A DNA stretch of 6,899 bases from NCBI GenBank assembly GCA_004553095.1, contig SFMJ01000105.1, positions 1-6,899 on the forward strand, given 5' to 3'. The DNA is from Bacteroidales bacterium (lineage in GTDB: Bacteria; Bacteroidota; Bacteroidia; Bacteroidales; Muribaculaceae). The notes beneath the pieces were generated by a model. That model searched no databases. It was not told where the DNA came from and saw only the letters and a list, made by a program, of their open reading frames with translations. Of this stretch, positions 5,274-6,899 are shown one piece after another. Both the position numbers and the translations under genes were made by a program. How positions within the stretch are numbered: the stretch's first letter is position 1; each line of letters starts with the position of its first letter.

Positions 5274-5307
5274 TTTTACTAAATTTACAACTATAGATTA
5301 GCTTTTG
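5274..5307 (+). promoter_or_regulatory. Possible promoter of the DJ-1/yigZ unit
   Basis: TAGCTTTTG at 5299-5307 resembles the -7 box with one extra base (TA-N3-TTTG). TTTT at 5274-5277 lies 21 bp upstream as an imperfect -33 element. It is the best candidate in the spacer for a rightward promoter. The expected leader is about 30 bases. Confidence 0.35.
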
Positions 5308-5344
5308 CTATCAGTTAGTATCACACTCAAAAAATTATTAGCCT

Positions 5345-5935
5345 ATGAGAGAATCATTTGTTTTTCTTGCCGATGGCTTCGAAGAGGTCGAAGCCTTGAC
5401 TGTCGTTGATGTGTTAAGAAGAGCAGGCATGCCGGTCAAGACGGTCTCCATCTCAAATTGTCTCTCCGTAGCCGGAGCTCATGGCATTCAGGTCAATGCC
5501 GATGTGCTCTTCGATTCGACCCTCTTCGCCGACCCGGCATGGCTCATCCTCCCCGGAGGACTCCCCGGTGCCGACAATCTCCATGATTTCGCACCACTTA
5601 TCGGGCTCTTGAAGCGTCAAGCAGCTTCTAAGTCCGGCCGTATCGCCGCCATCTGCGCTTCTCCGGGTGTCGTGCTCGGCGTCGAAGGTATGCTCGCAGG
5701 TCGCAAAGCTACTTGCTATCCCGGATTCGAACATCTCCTCTATGGCGCTTCATATCAAGATGAAAAGGTGGTATGCGACGATAAGTTCGTTCTCGCTAAT
5801 GGCCCATCTTCCGCACTCCTCTGGGCGCTCGCTATCGTCCGCGAAGAACTCGGAGCTGAAAAGTCCGATTCCGTTGCAGCCGGTATGCTCTTCTATCCCG
5901 TGAGTGACGACCAACTCGATAATATTTTCGGGTAG
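5345..5935 (+). CDS. DJ-1/PfpI (ThiJ) family protein
   Basis: This is a 196-aa member of the DJ-1 family (human DJ-1, E. coli YajL), cytoplasmic proteins with a reactive cysteine and proposed glyoxalase, deglycase or chaperone roles. The nucleophile elbow is AAICASPGVVLG (101-112) with Cys104, matching DJ-1 Cys106. The partner acid is in GFEEVEA (11-17), where Glu16 matches DJ-1 Glu18. LILPGGLPGADNL (67-79) is the conserved oxyanion-hole segment, and TCYPGFE (123-129) corresponds to the region around DJ-1 His126. The length is normal and the chain complete. The first residues (RESFVFLADGFEEVEA) begin directly with the first beta strand, so ATG 5345 is the start. It lacks a signal peptide. yigZ follows after 26 bases, so the two form an operon. 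The substrate cannot be told from sequence; the old name as a thiazole monophosphate synthesis protein (ThiJ) is not supported by any thiamine gene nearby. Confidence 0.94.
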   Translation: MRESFVFLADGFEEVEALTVVDVLRRAGMPVKTVSISNCLSVAGAHGIQVNADVLFDSTLFADPAWLILPGGLPGADNLHDFAPLIGLLKRQAASKSGRIAAICASPGVVLGVEGMLAGRKATCYPGFEHLLYGASYQDEKVVCDDKFVLANGPSSALLWALAIVREELGAEKSDSVAAGMLFYPVSDDQLDNIFG

Positions 5936-5961
5936 TCTCCCATTTTATTCACTTTATCTTA

Positions 5962-6561
5962 ATGGACATTTATTATACCATTCTCCAAACCGGCTCTGCT
6001 CGCTATACCGAGAAAATGAGCCGGTTTCTCGCTTTTGCCTTGCCGGTCAACTCTGCCGACGAGGCTAAGGCTATTGTCAAACAGTATCAAAACGAATACC
6101 ACGATGCCCGTCATGTCTGCTGGGCCTATATGATCGGACCCGATCGCAAGGAGTGGCAACTCAACGATAATGGCGAACCTTCCGGCACCGCCGGTAAGCC
6201 TATCCTCGGGCAGATCAATAGCCTTGAACTTACCAATCTCATTGTCATCGTCGTAAGATATTTCGGTGGTATCAAACTCGGTACTTCCGGCCTTATTGCC
6301 GCATATCGCGAGGCTGCGCGTCTCGCTCTTGAAGATGCCGGCAAGTTGGAGTGCCGACAAATGTGCCGTATCAAGGTCGAATTCTCTTATGAAACCGCCG
6401 ACCAAGTCATGAAAATCATCAAAGCAAACACCGAAATTATGGTCCTCGAAAAGTCGTTCGACAATATGTGTGGCATCATCGCTGAGTTCCCCCTCGACCT
6501 CCAAGAGCAAATCACCGGCAGATTATCCAAAATCGAAGGCGCTATGATAACACTATTGTAG
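5962..6561 (+). CDS. yigZ: YigZ/IMPACT family protein (UPF0029 with DUF1949)
   Basis: This 199-aa protein matches the E. coli YigZ length (about 204 aa). The N-terminal IMPACT domain (about residues 14-120) carries the family signatures DARHVCWAYMIG (48-59), NDNGEPSGTAGKPIL (68-82) and VVRYFGGIKLGTSGL (97-111). The C-terminal domain (about 135-199) fits DUF1949, a ferredoxin-like fold resembling EF-G domain V. Eukaryotic IMPACT acts in translation control through Gcn1; the bacterial role is not settled, and nucleic acid or ribosome binding is an inference from the fold. The start at ATG 5962 is the only good choice and has no Shine-Dalgarno. It lies 26 bases after the DJ-1 stop and is probably transcribed with it. 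The last six codons and stop are repeated imperfectly 26 bases downstream (see findings). No terminator hairpin is visible after the stop. Confidence 0.95.
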   Translation: MDIYYTILQTGSARYTEKMSRFLAFALPVNSADEAKAIVKQYQNEYHDARHVCWAYMIGPDRKEWQLNDNGEPSGTAGKPILGQINSLELTNLIVIVVRYFGGIKLGTSGLIAAYREAARLALEDAGKLECRQMCRIKVEFSYETADQVMKIIKANTEIMVLEKSFDNMCGIIAEFPLDLQEQITGRLSKIEGAMITLL

Positions 6562-6587
6562 TGCAAGCAATGATAACACAATTTTAG
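6544..6587 (+). repeat. 26-bp-period imperfect tandem repeat over the yigZ stop
   Basis: The 18 bases at 6544-6561 (ATGATAACAC-TATTGTAG) recur at 6570-6587 (ATGATAACAC-AATTTTAG) with 16 of 18 identical. The first copy is the end of yigZ (MITLL-stop). The second would read MITQF-stop in another frame and is not translated as part of yigZ. Confidence 0.75.
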
Positions 6588-6755
6588 TTCTCGCTCTTAC
6601 ATCATATTTGCTCAATATTATTATACAATACCATATCTCGACTAAAAAATCGTCAGTTTGCGACTTTATATAATTTTGTGAGGCGATTTGCGACATTCTC
6701 TTTCTTTTTGATAGTTTTTCTCGATTTTTTATTTCAAAAAAATAATACAAAAATT
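6562..6755. other. AT-rich spacer without a gene
   Basis: Together with the leader after 6788, this forms 338 bases without a credible gene. It contains the second copy of the yigZ 3' repeat (6570-6587), two copies of TTTGCGAC exactly 30 bases apart (6657-6664 and 6687-6694), and a TAATTTTG box at 6671-6678 that matches the -7 consensus but has no TTTG at the proper distance. The 65-codon open frame on the minus strand (6553-6750) has no recognisable product and a composition of low-complexity DNA. Confidence 0.7.
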
Positions 6756-6756
6756 A

Positions 6757-6787
6757 TTGGAAGTTTAAAAAATATTTCCTACATTTG
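6757..6787 (+). promoter_or_regulatory. Promoter pointing off the right edge
   Basis: TACATTTG at 6780-6787 is a perfect TAnnTTTG -7 box. TTGG at 6757-6760, 19 bp upstream, is an acceptable -33 element. Transcription would start near 6792-6795 and run rightward into a gene beyond the window. Confidence 0.65.
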
Positions 6788-6791
6788 CAAC

Positions 6792-6899
6792 ATGGGTTTA
6801 TGCAATGAATATCTATTTATTATAGACTCCATTGCGTAACTCTCTGGTAATTAGCGGTCTGTCTTAGATTTGTGTCAGTAGAATAGACTCTCTTTTTTA
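6792..6899 (+). other. 5' leader of an unseen downstream gene
   Basis: From the expected transcription start to the window edge there are about 108 bases with no convincing gene start. ATGCAATG (6800-6807) can pair with CATTGCGT (6830-6837), 8 pairs including one T-G, enclosing an AT-rich loop. ATAGACTC occurs twice, at 6822-6829 and 6883-6890. The window ends in a T-run (6892-6898). No known riboswitch is recognised. Short open frames from ATG 6792 (15 codons) and ATG 6805 (6 codons) are not convincing leader peptides. Confidence 0.4.

Noticed and set aside
5345..6561. DJ-1/YigZ pair as a thiamine or defence locus
   Set aside because: The ThiJ name is historical; no thiamine gene, toxin, nuclease or mobile element accompanies the pair.
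6671..6678. TAATTTTG as a second rightward promoter
   Set aside because: It matches the -7 consensus, but the only upstream TTTG is 10 bp away instead of 19-21, and no gene follows closely.
6553..6750. 65-codon minus-strand open frame in the right spacer
   Set aside because: The region is AT-rich with repeat and promoter-like sequence, and the translation is basic low-complexity sequence without a family.
6792..6839. Leader peptide starting at ATG 6792
   Set aside because: The expected transcription start almost coincides with the ATG, and the 15 codons show no run of a regulatory amino acid.

Overview
The window looks like ordinary core chromosome from a member of the Bacteroidales. A Muribaculaceae-like genome is my best guess, but this is inference. 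The support is: (i) four good -7 boxes of the Bacteroidetes form TAnnTTTG, several of them preceded about 19-20 bp upstream by a TTTG-like -33 element; (ii) no Shine-Dalgarno sequence in front of any start codon; (iii) AT-rich spacers between more GC-rich genes; (iv) gene families typical of the phylum, namely a five-repeat DUF349 protein, a cyclophilin with a long charged insertion and a lipoprotein ApbE.

Layout, left to right. Positions 1-126 may be the 3' tail of a gene entering from the left. Two inverted repeats (151-168 and 188-220) then separate it from rnpB, the RNase P RNA, which lies on the minus strand (about 596 down to 230) and is recognised by its conserved cores and a pairing P1 helix. 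rnpB is divergent from a two-gene plus-strand unit: a conserved all-helical protein of unknown function (771-1139) and a cyclophilin-type peptidyl-prolyl isomerase (1175-1930). A separate, well-formed promoter (1953-1984) drives the large DUF349 protein (2080-4011), which ends at a strong intrinsic terminator (4066-4100). On the minus strand, 4161-5156 encodes an ApbE-type FAD:protein FMN transferase lipoprotein. Its stop codon lies inside an eight-unit tandem heptamer repeat. Divergent from it is a two-gene plus-strand unit: a DJ-1/PfpI family protein (5345-5935) and a YigZ/IMPACT family protein (5962-6561). The last 338 bases hold no gene but contain a promoter near 6757-6787 that points off the right edge.

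The genes do not form one pathway. They are housekeeping functions: tRNA 5' maturation, protein folding, periplasmic flavinylation, DJ-1-type stress or protein-quality functions, and an IMPACT-fold protein. I see no mobile element, CRISPR array, defence system or biosynthetic cluster, and nothing that deserves to be called a new system. The observations worth a second look are small-scale: the mirrored rnpB promoter region, a vestigial signal peptide with an in-frame stop in front of the cyclophilin, the heptamer array that has taken over the apbE stop codon, a duplicated yigZ 3' end, and two operator-like dyads.
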